From assembly GCA_001051155.2 (NCBI GenBank), contig JYIP02000008.1, positions 930,001 through 994,000 of the forward strand: a stretch of DNA of 64,000 nt, read 5' to 3'. The stretch comes from Chrysoporthe austroafricana (Eukaryota; Ascomycota; Sordariomycetes; Diaporthales; Cryphonectriaceae). The translations under genes were made by a program, and so were the position numbers. Below are positions 9,397 through 19,654 of the stretch, piece after piece. Each line of letters starts with the position of its first letter. Within the stretch, counting starts at the first letter, position 1. Under the pieces are notes generated by a model. That model saw nothing but the letters and a program-made list of their open reading frames with translations. It had not been told where the DNA came from and made no database searches.

Positions 9397-11925
9397 GAAA
9401 AGTGTAAAAGGTACACAAGCAACCACAGCAAACCCTGGCTTCCAACATCAGTTATACAAGATGGTCCCATACCTGCGTTTTCCTGTCAAGTCGAATCTTC
9501 CACTTCTCCTGAACCCCGCGCATTCATTACCAGACCCGTATCAATTGAGGGCGCCCCTCGAATGCGATAATTATACTTGCTACGAAGGCGAACCATTTTT
9601 TTCTCTCGGCATAGGGAAAGATAGTATTGTGAGGCGGAAGCAGCAATCAAAAGAGGATTCAACAGAGAAACTTCTAAAAGTGGGCGGGCATTCAGGGACA
9701 AATGAAACTTTGGGAAAAATTGATTCGGGGAATAATGAACTAAGACCTGAACCGTGTCAAATTATAACGTTTCGCGTTCAGGACAAACATTTCTTATAGT
9801 GCCAGTAACGAAATGCTTGGCTTGCTGCCTACGCAAGTACAGTTGTTATCAAACCAGACACGGCTCAGGGATCAGTCTTCTGATACATCGGGACGTTTCT
9901 ACTCTTAAGTGTTTGCATTATAGCACCGAGCAGCTGTGGTTCTTTCTTAGCACAGGGTATTACCTACCGCAAAAATTCGGTGCTGCATGACTTAGTGTTT
10001 TAAGTAAGACTTTGGGAAGCGAACCCGAGTCTCGCGGGAAACCCAACAAAGGACGAGTATTCTAGCGCAGATGAAATGTTAAAACTTAGCTAATTAATAC
10101 AGAAGTATCCCTAAAAGCACGATTAAAGCTGGAATTACAGCGAGGGTCTGTCAGGTAAAGTGAAGTGAAAGAGAACGAGAGGAAGTTACTAATGGTATTG
10201 CGCTATTCATAATTCTTTGTCCGGAAGAAGCAGGGCTTTGGTAGACGGAAATAGCTACGTTGAGCTAAAATATTGGACTGAGAATCAGGTTTTGCGTGCC
10301 CTAATAAAATGATCGGTTCGTCCGGACATATGCCTTCACTATACATGCTGCGCATGAGTCTAATTGTATCTCTCTGGTGGAAGGCATTTAGGGTGTTGTC
10401 ACAGCCGAGACAGAGAAGATGTAATTAGTAGCAGGTGAACAGTTATGAAAATGTCTCGACACTGAAGGATGCCACATCGTATCCAAAGAGGTTGTACCGT
10501 AGTAAAACCTCGAAATATATTACACTATAATTTCCTTAGCACTCCTTACGTCTTCCTGATCTCGTGTCCTGTTAGGTTTCCTTCTCTTATCCCTTTCCCT
10601 CCCCTCTTGTTCCTCTCGATCCTCTTATTTCTTTTTTGTCTTCAGGTGGTCATGGGTGGGCGGGGGCTAGTCTCACGAAATCGACAAGAGGAGAGGGGGG
10701 AGGCGAATCAATTTCCAGAATCGGCGGTAGTCAGATACTGTGAGAAGCACGTCACAGCGCATAGTTCATCCGAGGCCATCGTCCCGTCTCCATACCACTT
10801 ACATACCTACTATACTCCACGAAGCGTATTGCGGAGGAGAACTTCCGGTACTCGGGCTGGACACCCTAGGATCGACAGCATTAGCGCCGGGATATATTGC
10901 AGGGATATTAGATGTTGCTATGAATTGACGACGCCCTGTGGGGATCTTCAAAGTCGATGACGGGTCGTCAGTCCATAAACTGCAGTCGGTGCACCAGCTT
11001 CCCCGTCTGTACTCAACACACGGCACTTCCACAGCATCACCTTCATCTCGCCAGAGCTGCAGAGTGCAGGGGAAGTCCGAGAATGCCGAGATGTTTTCTT
11101 GAGCCGACCTTGTCGGCGAGGCTGTCATTGCGACAATGTGTCTGCGTGACTAGCTGCGGGCTCCGGAGTATAGACGTCACTGACCCACTGGAACCTTAGT
11201 AAATCGAAATGGGCTTCTCCGTGCTATGTACCATGCACGCCATGGTACACATAGTAGTACCATAGTAAATCATAACGAACACGGCTAAAGGCTGCGTTTC
11301 CGCGAAAATGTAACGTGCCCGAAAGCTGCAAACCCAAACGGCTCCGTGCGGCTGAGACTCTTTAACATACCTGGTAGATATGCCTCGTCTTACAGTCTTA
11401 GTCGCAGTGATGCCCTGGCAGAATGGAGGCTCAGATCTTCGATCCATGCAGCCTGGAGACTTCTTGGTTAGACGGCGTTCACGAAGCCCTGGGAAGGTCT
11501 GTCATGACTGATAGTACCGTCTACTACATCCCGCTGTGCCATAGAAATCCTGACCCGGATATATCACCCCACAAGCCATGCGCAGCGTTCTCGAGCATCT
11601 GACAAATCCAAAAGTGCGCGCTTTTCTCCATTCGTAGTCAGAACTAGTAATCTTAATCCCAGGCCGTACCACAGGGCGCGTTACGGGCGATGCGATCCGC
11701 ATGATGACGATTGAAAAAATTTATCCCGTCACCCCTGGTGATGAGGTCAGGATACTACAGCACATGCTTGCGGGACTTGTTAAGAAGCCGATATCGTCCT
11801 TAGCTCTTGTTGCAGGAGGGATAGGATGCGCTGTCTTGGTGTAGTATAAGAGACATTGAAGTGTCCCTCTGATACAAATAATGGGGAGCTGTTCCTTCAT
11901 CACTTAAACTTCAGTTCGATCAAAA
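9397..11925. other. 2.5-kb intergenic spacer
   Basis: Between the F-box gene and the Rds1-like locus (both +). Only short overlapping open frames are present, none with recognisable domains or convincing codon use. I see no tRNA, transposon end or tandem repeat. A TATAAG at 11845-11850 lies about 76 bp upstream of the Rds1-like ATG and may be its core promoter. Confidence 0.45.
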
Positions 11926-13335
11926 ATGGCTGGGTTCCTCGCAGCCGGTGGTATCTTCGTATTGGCACAGCCAGCCTTGGCTGTGCCCGTCCTCGAAGGG
12001 CGCTTTGTCTCGACTGCCACAACAACAATCACCTCGGCGGCTGCTGTCACTGCGAGTGTCGTGCCGGTCTCTGATGTTACTTCTCATGGTCCCTACACCG
12101 GACCATCTCCTACCACAACAGGAGCTCTATCTACGAGCATGTTGGCCGCTTCTGTGCCAGCCTTGCCCGCCGAATCTAGCAAGTATGACTACCCTGCCGA
12201 CGGTGAACTCCACGCCGATGAGCCTGCCCCTTACACGCCAGCGGGAGGCTTGGGCACGAACGGATCGGCTCCGGTCTACCGTGTGCAATCCGACTTCGAC
12301 TACCAGTCGATTCAGCTCGGGCTGTACCAAGAGTGGATCGAGCTCGACCTCTTCCACTACGGCCTCGCCACCTACTCCGTGGCGGATTTCGAGGCGGCTG
12401 GTCTTACTGCTGAGGACCGCTTCTTGCTGGAGTTCATGGCCGACCAAGAAATTGGCCACGCCACGCTCCTGACTAATATGCTCGGCCCCAACGCGCCCAA
12501 GCAGTGTACCTACAACTACCCCTCGATGAACGTGCGCGAGTACATCGACTTTAGCCAGAAGCTCACCCGCTGGGGAGAGTCGGGTGTGTACGGTTTCCTG
12601 AACCACCTCGACTCGCGAGAGGTCGGCCAGCTCCTGCTGCAGTCCATCTCCACGGAGGCCCGCCAGCAGATGATCTTCCGCCAGTTCAACGGGCAGTTCC
12701 CCATGCCCGTCTGGTTTGAGACCGGCATCCCCCAATCGTGGGCGTGGACCTTGCTCGCGCCGTACATCTCGTCCTGCCCTGAAGGCACCAAGCAAATGAT
12801 CTGAGAGAACTATCCCGCGCTGCACATACTCAACCAGCCCAACGCGGCCCGTATCGACGGGGCTGACGTCTGGAACGAGACCCGCGGTGACTACGCCAAC
12901 ACACTGAGCACTGATGACATCGCTCCTGAGGATGCCTGCGTCAATGCTACTGAGGTGGGCGCCAACTGCGCCCCGGCGATCACACACAACAAAACCGAGC
13001 CGCTGTCGTATCCTGGCCGCGAGGTGTTCCTGCAGTGGGAAGATCCAGGCAAGCCCATCGGGCCCAACAACAGTTATGTCACGAGCACCAGCGCCGGCAC
13101 GCCAAAATACGCGCTCTGGGTATCGCAGCTGAACGCGACCTACTCACCCCTATCGAACGTCAGTGGTAACTCCGCGTACACCATCCAGCCCAACGTCTCG
13201 AACTTCGAGGGAGACCCGGCTGTGAACGGGACGATGTTCCTGGCGATTACTGATGAGGACTTGTAGATTACGCCGTTCAACTTGAGCATGGTGAACCCGC
13301 ACGTATACGCCGTATCTTTGTACCAGGCCGGCTAG
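11926..13335 (+). pseudogene. Rds1-like ferritin-fold secreted protein, two in-frame stops
   Basis: One continuous frame of 470 codons from ATG 11926 to TAG 13333-13335 is broken by TGA at 12802-12804 and TAG at 13264-13266. The residues on both sides remain typical of the fungal Rds1 (stress response) family. There is an N-terminal signal peptide (LAAGGIFVLAQPALA) and a ferritin-like helical core with EWIELDLFHYGLA and the DQEIGHA (ExxH) motif. The C-terminal part contains GKPIGPNNSYVTSTSAGTP and WVSQLNATYSPL, and the ending is ITPFNLSMVNPHVYA...YQAG. The first stop sits where relatives have an ordinary codon before NYPAL, consistent with TGG to TGA. Either stop alone would truncate the protein; without them length would be about 468 residues. 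Recent gene death fits best; readthrough or assembly error are alternatives. Confidence 0.8.
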
Positions 13336-14249
13336 ATGTTACTCGATGAACTCATAGAGTCCCTTAGTAATAGCGGCAATGTGATGGTGACCTACTCTAG
13401 ATGGGAAAAGGGAGAAGTATCTTATTGTTGCCCAGCAACAAAGGTTACGTGTACAATTCGTGAATTTCTTGTAAACATAATTTTTCATATATTAAACATT
13501 GTACTTCATTCCTACGCATCCTACCTACTCAACTTACAACTAGGAGGGATATTTAGCCTAGTCATGCTTCTCTAGTGATGATGTGTTATCTACAACGTCA
13601 GAGAATGGCGAGAAGCAAAGTCACAGTGCCTGACAGTATGTGTGATTCTCAACTCTTTGATCTTGCACATGAAACCTGCGTGCAAGACCGATGACGACGA
13701 GACAAAGATCGGGAGGGTAAACCGGAGGGGGGGGGGGAGGTGTTTCGAAATCAGAGAAAATCACAGTCGGATCCGTGATTATATATTAATTATGCCCTTG
13801 CCTTGCGCAATGTCTTCCAGGGACTCCATCCACATCCATGGGTGGGTACCCTTGGCCTGCAAGTGAATTATGTTCTCGTCCTGGTCTCTACTTTCTGTGT
13901 CAGGAAAAAGGAGTAACCACTTCCAGCTGGCTGGGAATGACGAAGGTCTGATATAGGGGACGTAGGTCTGTCTGATCGGGCGAGCGCGCTTGGCCCAGCA
14001 CACTTTCCCCCTCATCGCTTTCTATTCGTATGGTGTTGCTGTCGTCTATGTGCCTGCTTAGCATATCCAAGCAGCGAAAGGCGTGATTCCTTATCGCTTC
14101 ACGGCTCCGCCTACCACGTTATCAGCGGCTCCATAACGCCGGCAGCGAACAGCATATCCTGGCTTTGATCCAATCTCCTCATCTCTGTTTATACAAACCT
14201 CAAGCTAGAACTCGCCGAGACTAGGTTCACGTCGAGCCTTTCTTCCCGC
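13336..14249. other. Intergenic spacer
   Basis: 3' flank of the Rds1-like locus and 5' flank of the amidohydrolase gene. It holds a G run at about 13727-13737 and nothing else I can support. Confidence 0.45.
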
Positions 14250-17228
14250 ATGAATGAAAGTATGAACGCAGAAAAGAACGGCTTGCCGCCGTACAGCGCT
14301 GTGGCTGGACCACCAGCGAGCCCTCCCCAATGGCAACATCACGGACGACGCCACATAAGGCGCTCAAAAGCGGTGCGACTGGCAGTTCTGTCGTTCTTGA
14401 TCTTTATCGCCTATGCCCAATGGAGGCAGATTCCCTCAGCTCCCCGACATGGTAGGGGTGGCCACGGGTCTCCGACCATCAGCCAGCACGGTCTCTCCAT
14501 CGCCAAGCTGCATGACGATCTCGCCGTGTGTTCCAAGTTGCGCTCCAAGCCACAGGATCCAATTGGCTTGGGTCGTGAGCGCAACGCGCGTTATATCGAC
14601 GGCTATAAGCCTACGCTCATCCGAAACGCCACCGTCTGGGTTGGTGAGCCCGCTCAGGGCACTTTGGCTGAGGAGGCTCGGGCCGGGAAGGGCTGGGAGT
14701 GGATAACATCCGATGTCTACGTCGAGTACGGTCTCATTAAGGAGGTTGGCAAGGATATCTTGATCGACAGCCTGCCCAATGACACAATCATCTGGGACGC
14801 CAAGGGTAGACAGCTCACGTCAGGCGTGATCGATATGCACAGCCATTCCGGTGTCGACTCGCTGCCTGATCTGAAGGGCAACGATGATACGAATGAGATG
14901 TCATCGGATATTACACCCTACGTCCGGTCAATTGATAGTATTCAGCCCGGTGACCGCCAGATCCAGGTCATCAAGTCCGGCGGCGTGACCACGAGCTTGG
15001 TCCTGCCAGGATCGGGTAATAACATCGGCGGCGAGGCGTATGTGATCAAGCACGCCGTAGGCAAGCCGGACGGCCGGCAGGAGATCAGCGCCGAGGACAT
15101 GCTCGTGGATCCCGACAGGAACTGGAGGTACATGAAGATGGCATGCGGCGAGAACGCCAAGCGCATCTACGGTAAGGTTGGCGAGAGGGGCCCTGTCAGC
15201 CGCATGGGCGAGTCGTGGGAATTCCGCCATGCTTTTGAGCAGGCCGCGAAGCTCAACAGCGAGCAGGATGACTGGTGCAATGCCGCAGATGCTGTCGGTG
15301 TGGAGAACATGCACTCCTATCTCCCACAGGAGCTGCAGTGGGAGTCTCTTGGTGCAGCTCTCCGTGGGCAGGTGTATATCAACACTCACTGCTATACCGT
15401 GCCCGATCTCGAGGCCATGGTTGATCACACCAACGAGTTCAAGTTTGCTGTGCGAGCTTTCCACCACGCTCATCAGACGTTCCTCGTCCCTGAGGTAAGT
15501 CGATCTGTCGGTGTCACTGCCGAGCGAGGCTGATACGTTCACTAGATTCTGAAGCGCACCTGGGGCGGGAAGCCACCAGCTTCCGCGATCTTTGCCACTA
15601 ATATGTACTATAAAGCCGAGGCCTATATTGGCTCCGAGTATGCGGGCAAGATCTTGTACGAGGAAGGACTGACACCTGTCTATGTTTCCGATAACCCGGT
15701 CCTCAACGCCCAGCATGTCCTATTCGAGGCCGCCAAGGGCTACAAATTCGGTCTTCCCTACCACGCTGCCCTGGCTGCCGTCACCACCGAGCCAGCCGAT
15801 TTGCTAGGTCTGGGGAAACGACTTGGCAAGATCAAGCCTGGCTATGATGCAGATATCGTGGTCTGGGACTCAGATCCGCTGAGCGTTGGGGCCACTCCTG
15901 TCCAGGTCTGGATCGATGGAACTGCGCAGTACGACGATCCTTTCGAGCTGGACAAGCAGCTCACCGGGCCCATCGTGCCGGATCTCAGTCTGAACAACAC
16001 ACATGAGGAAATTGCACAGCTGGATGACGTCGTATTTAGCGGTGTGACCAAAGTGTTGTTGAGCAATCATGAACACGCCGAGGCCGCAGAGGCACCCTTC
16101 AATGTTGTTGTCTCGAGTGGCAACATCGCGTGTGTTGGGCTGTGCGTCGCTGAGATCAGTGCAGCCACTGCGAAGGGAGCTGAAGCTATTCAACTGAACA
16201 ACGGCTACCTCACGAACTCTTTTACCGCCTTCGGCTCTACTCTGGGCCTGAACGCTATTGACGCCGAGTCCACCACGGATGATGGCGATAGCACGAAAGT
16301 ATTCAGCAGAGCCATTGACGGGTTGGCTCTCGACACCAAGAAGCTCCATGTCGCCCACGAGTTCGGTATAACTCGTGCCATTACTGCACCCGAATTCGCT
16401 GGAGGTTATGACAGCTCTCGTCAGGGCGTGAGCTTAGGATTTTTGACCGGGGCGAAGACTGCCCTTGACAACGGCGCAGTGTGGGCTGATGATGTTGCTG
16501 TCCACTACACACTTAGCAATTCCGCGAAGCGGGACAACACACCGTCCATATCGAGTGCCGTCGGAGCCTTCAGGTACAAGCTGCTCAAGGCTGTCACATC
16601 GACGGAAGACATCAAAGACCCCTACTCAGAGGAGGCCTACCTGAAGAAAGTCGTCGCGGGAGAGATTCCCGTGGTTGTCACTGTGCATTCCGCCGATACC
16701 ATCGCCGCGATCCTCCGAGTCAAAAAGACGGTGGAGGACGAAATCAGCGCGCGGTCAACGACCGCGTCCGGAGAGATCCGGCTAGTCCTCGTCGGCGGCG
16801 CGGAGTCTCACCTAGTCGCAGACGAACTCGCGGCAGCCGGCGTCGGCGTCGTGCTCGCACCGGCGCAGAGCTACTCAACAGCTTGGCAACAACGCCGCTC
16901 CTTGTCTGGCGCACCGCTCACGAACGGCACGGCTATCGACAAGCTGGTCGAGGCGGGCGTTGTCACCGCTCTGGGGCTCGAGGAAGACTGGATCGTCCGG
17001 GACTTGGCACTGCTGGCAGGAGTTGCTTACAAGAACGGAGAGGGCCGGCTGAGCGAGAAGGCTGCCCTCGATCTTGTCTCGACCAATGTCTACAAGATGT
17101 TGGGCATTGAGACGTTAGAGGCCGAGGCGGATGGGCATTTTGCCGTGTTCGAGGGGAGTCCGCTGGAGATCGGATCCCGGGTGAAGGCTGTTGGTGGTGG
17201 CCTGGGAAGAATCTCCGTGTTTGAGTAG
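14250..17228 (+). CDS. Membrane-anchored amidohydrolase-superfamily protein
   Basis: Two exons, 14250-15494 and 15546-17228, separated by a 51-nt intron (GTAAGT...TTCACTAG), phase 0, giving 975 residues. A single hydrophobic segment (AVRLAVLSFLIFIAYAQW, about residues 41-58) after a short basic cytoplasmic tail suggests a type II membrane anchor. The amidohydrolase part begins with TLIRNATVWVG and the metal-binding HxH in GVIDMHSHSG (His 197 and 199). Further candidate ligands are in YINTHCYTVPD and FHHAHQTFL. The segment GLGKRLGKIKPGYDADIVVWDSDPL is the typical end of the barrel domain in imidazolonepropionase/dihydroorotase-like enzymes. A second, degenerate amidohydrolase-like half follows and ends in FAVFEGSPLEIGSRVKAV. 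Such fungal proteins are often labelled carbohydrate esterase family 9-like; the substrate is not known. Confidence 0.82.
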
Positions 17229-18072
17229 TTTTGGTCGGCCAGCCGTCTGATGGCTCTGCTGGCTTTGCTGGGGATGCCAGAACCCCTTTGGCGCGAGCGG
17301 CATCTCTTGGTCTGGAATAATATGCACATACTACAGTGTGTATGCATAGCCATTGCACCCCATCTAAGCGGGCCAGGAATTATATCATAAAGTAGGTGCT
17401 TTTTCTTCGCAAAGAAAATTGCTAGGTAGACTCATCCAGAACCTAGTGGATGTGGGACATAAGCCCAGCACAAAATCTTGTGATCCTCCCGCCTAAGGGC
17501 AAGCTGTATTCCCAGAAGAGCGAGCGTAATTTCTCCAGCTTACTGTGCGATTTTCGTAACGGTGTGCGGGACCCGGTCATTCAACAGAAGTACGTATCTA
17601 CTCACTCATTATTCTTTGAAGAGTGACTAACAAGACCGCAATTGTGGCCTGATAAGAATACAATATACCATAGTAATGCGTATAAGCAAGGCGCATATAA
17701 TGAACGGTAATTAGCTACGGCGGGCGGCGGGCGGTCGGATTCGGCCTTTGGGACTTATCCGGCGTGAGCACCTCTTCGGTCCCGAGGGATTCGTATACAG
17801 CCGACAGGGCCTGGGCCTCCAATCAGGTGTACTACGTATCACTGCCCTGACACCAACATGATCCTCATCGGCATTCCGCCAAAGCGCGAGGTCTCGACTG
17901 TTTATGTGCAGATTCGCCAGTCTTCATGCTAAACCGGCAGGCCGCCCCAAGACCCTCGCCGTTCCTCGACCAGGCAGACCTTTGCCTTTCAACTAAGAAA
18001 TAGTGGTATAGAAGAAATCAACTATCAGAGGAAGAAAGCACTTACAGCAGCACTGATCATTCAATCCCCATC
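17229..18072. other. Intergenic spacer
   Basis: 0.84 kb between two + strand genes. No gene, RNA or repeat is recognised. Confidence 0.45.
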
Positions 18073-18991
18073 ATGGTTCATTCGTGTCCAATCACGCAGG
18101 GCGGCGGTTTTCGTGGCCCTCCCTTACCCTTGGTCCTCGTCCCTATAGTCGTCCAGCTGGTACGATCTAGCTGCGACCCGAAGATGACTGCCTATCTCAA
18201 GGAAATTGCCAAGGGAGGGCCGGTGGCTATTGCTGAGAACGCCCACAGGATAGCACAGTACGCCCTGTCGAGGGTCCCCTCGAACGCGCTGTACTGGTTC
18301 ACGGCGAAGGTCCTCAACCTCCCGCCTGAGGTCGCTCTGCAGACGACGGAGTTCCTCAAGTCGAGGGGCCAGCTCGAGGCGCTACCGAGCCAGACCACGC
18401 CACTACGAATCGAGATTGCGACCGAGACGACGATAACAGCAGCGCCAGCGCTCCCGCCGGAGATCGAGCGGAGGCTTGAGAAGCTGGAGCTGGACTACCA
18501 GCTGCTCCAAGAGAAACACAATGAATCCGTCAGGTTGCTGGCCTACAACAAGCCGGATACCGTCAACTTGCCCGTGAGTCAACCGAGCGACCCGGCCAGC
18601 CGATGAAATCAACTACTTACATGTGGAAACAGAGAGAATTGCCATTGCCACAAGACCCAATACCACTGCAGCAGGTTGAGATGGCGGGTGAGTCTATGCA
18701 GCTGGTCAAAATACAGGACTCTCCGAGTACTCCTGCACCAACCTCGGGGGTGTCGGATACCCAGGTACTACTACAGGATGTTGGGCTTCGTAAGTTGATC
18801 CGCATTGGCAAATAGCACTACGGTCTTGGACTAATCTTTCCCCAGGTCTGGGGAGAGTCTTCCTAGAATGGGCCGGCGACACCATGAAGCAGTCGCTTGT
18901 GACTGCTGCCGCCAGGTCCAGCGCCAACCAGGCATTCGTAGGGGCAGGAGTCGACCTGGCCGGAAGGCTCGTGGACGCGATCGTGACTTGA
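18073..18991 (+). CDS. Unrecognised three-exon protein with helical C-terminus
   Basis: Exons 18073-18573, 18633-18789 and 18846-18991. The introns of 59 and 56 nt have GTGAGT and GTAAGT donors and CAG acceptors, and the frame stays open to TGA, giving 267 residues. The splice sites are what identify this gene, since individual frames are short. The N-terminus has a hydrophobic stretch (PLPLVLVPIVVQLV). Residues about 38-105 are helical (MTAYLKEIAKGGPVAIAENA), and a short Glu/Leu-rich segment (ERRLEKLELDYQLLQEKHNE) is a probable coiled coil. A Pro-rich linker follows, then an amphipathic C-terminal helix region (VFLEWAGDTMKQSLVTAAAR). I do not recognise the family. The gene converges on the STAND-like/Rho-like gene 660 bp downstream. 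ATG 18184 could be an alternative start. Confidence 0.62.
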
Positions 18992-19654
18992 GAGGAGAAA
19001 GAACATCAGAGCACGCGATTGGGGTATCGATATCCAGCCAGTCAGCCTATCGCTTTCGGTCGAGCTTCTTGAACGGAGCCGCGCCGCCATTGGACCACGG
19101 TACTCAGTACAACAGCCACTTCCTCTGGGTCAGCCGCCTGAGTCGCGCTTGGTCCCGGTGATAGCTCGCATCCCGCTTCGGTTGAACGGCAGTTCGAAGC
19201 ATCGCAGGGACCAACTCGCGGGTTGATAAATACCTCCCAAGTCCCACCGCCACCAAGATAGAAAGAGAAGAGGGGATCGTCGAGGTGCGCCTGCAAGCCT
19301 GGAGAACCTCTGAGGGAAAGCGAAAAGGGAGAAATTGAGAGCGGGAGGTGGTCGGAAGAGCAGTGGGTGCATCGTAGACACCGGATAGTACGCGTGCGGT
19401 ATCTTTTGTGTCGGATTCCGGCTTCCGTCTGATCTATACTTTGTGTCCCTGTCCACGATGTCCTCATTTGAAACCATGGCACGATCCGATCCTAGAAACA
19501 TGCTAACGCTGTCATTGATGCTTTCAAGCTATGCTGGGGTATAAATGCAACTTTGTACGACAAGACACCATGCAAATATCGTAGCCTTCGATATCTAAAG
19601 GTTGACAATCCCAGGACTGTCCTGACGCCCAGGCCCCGGCTTCCCATTGCGATT
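18992..19654. other. Convergent intergenic spacer
   Basis: Between the ends of the three-exon gene (+) and the GTPase fusion gene (-). It presumably carries both 3' UTRs. Nothing else is recognised. Confidence 0.45.

Noticed and set aside
9397..11925. tRNA gene at the sequence cgaacccgagtctcgcggg near 10021
   Set aside because: It vaguely resembles a B box on the minus strand, but no matching A box or cloverleaf could be built.
12127..12987. Long minus-strand frame (286 codons) opposite the Rds1-like locus
   Set aside because: Mirror frame of GC-rich coding sequence with no recognisable domain; the + strand has a signal peptide and a family match.
18603..18815. Independent 70-codon gene starting at 18603
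   Set aside because: It is exon 2 of the three-exon gene at 18073-18991 plus flanking intron sequence.
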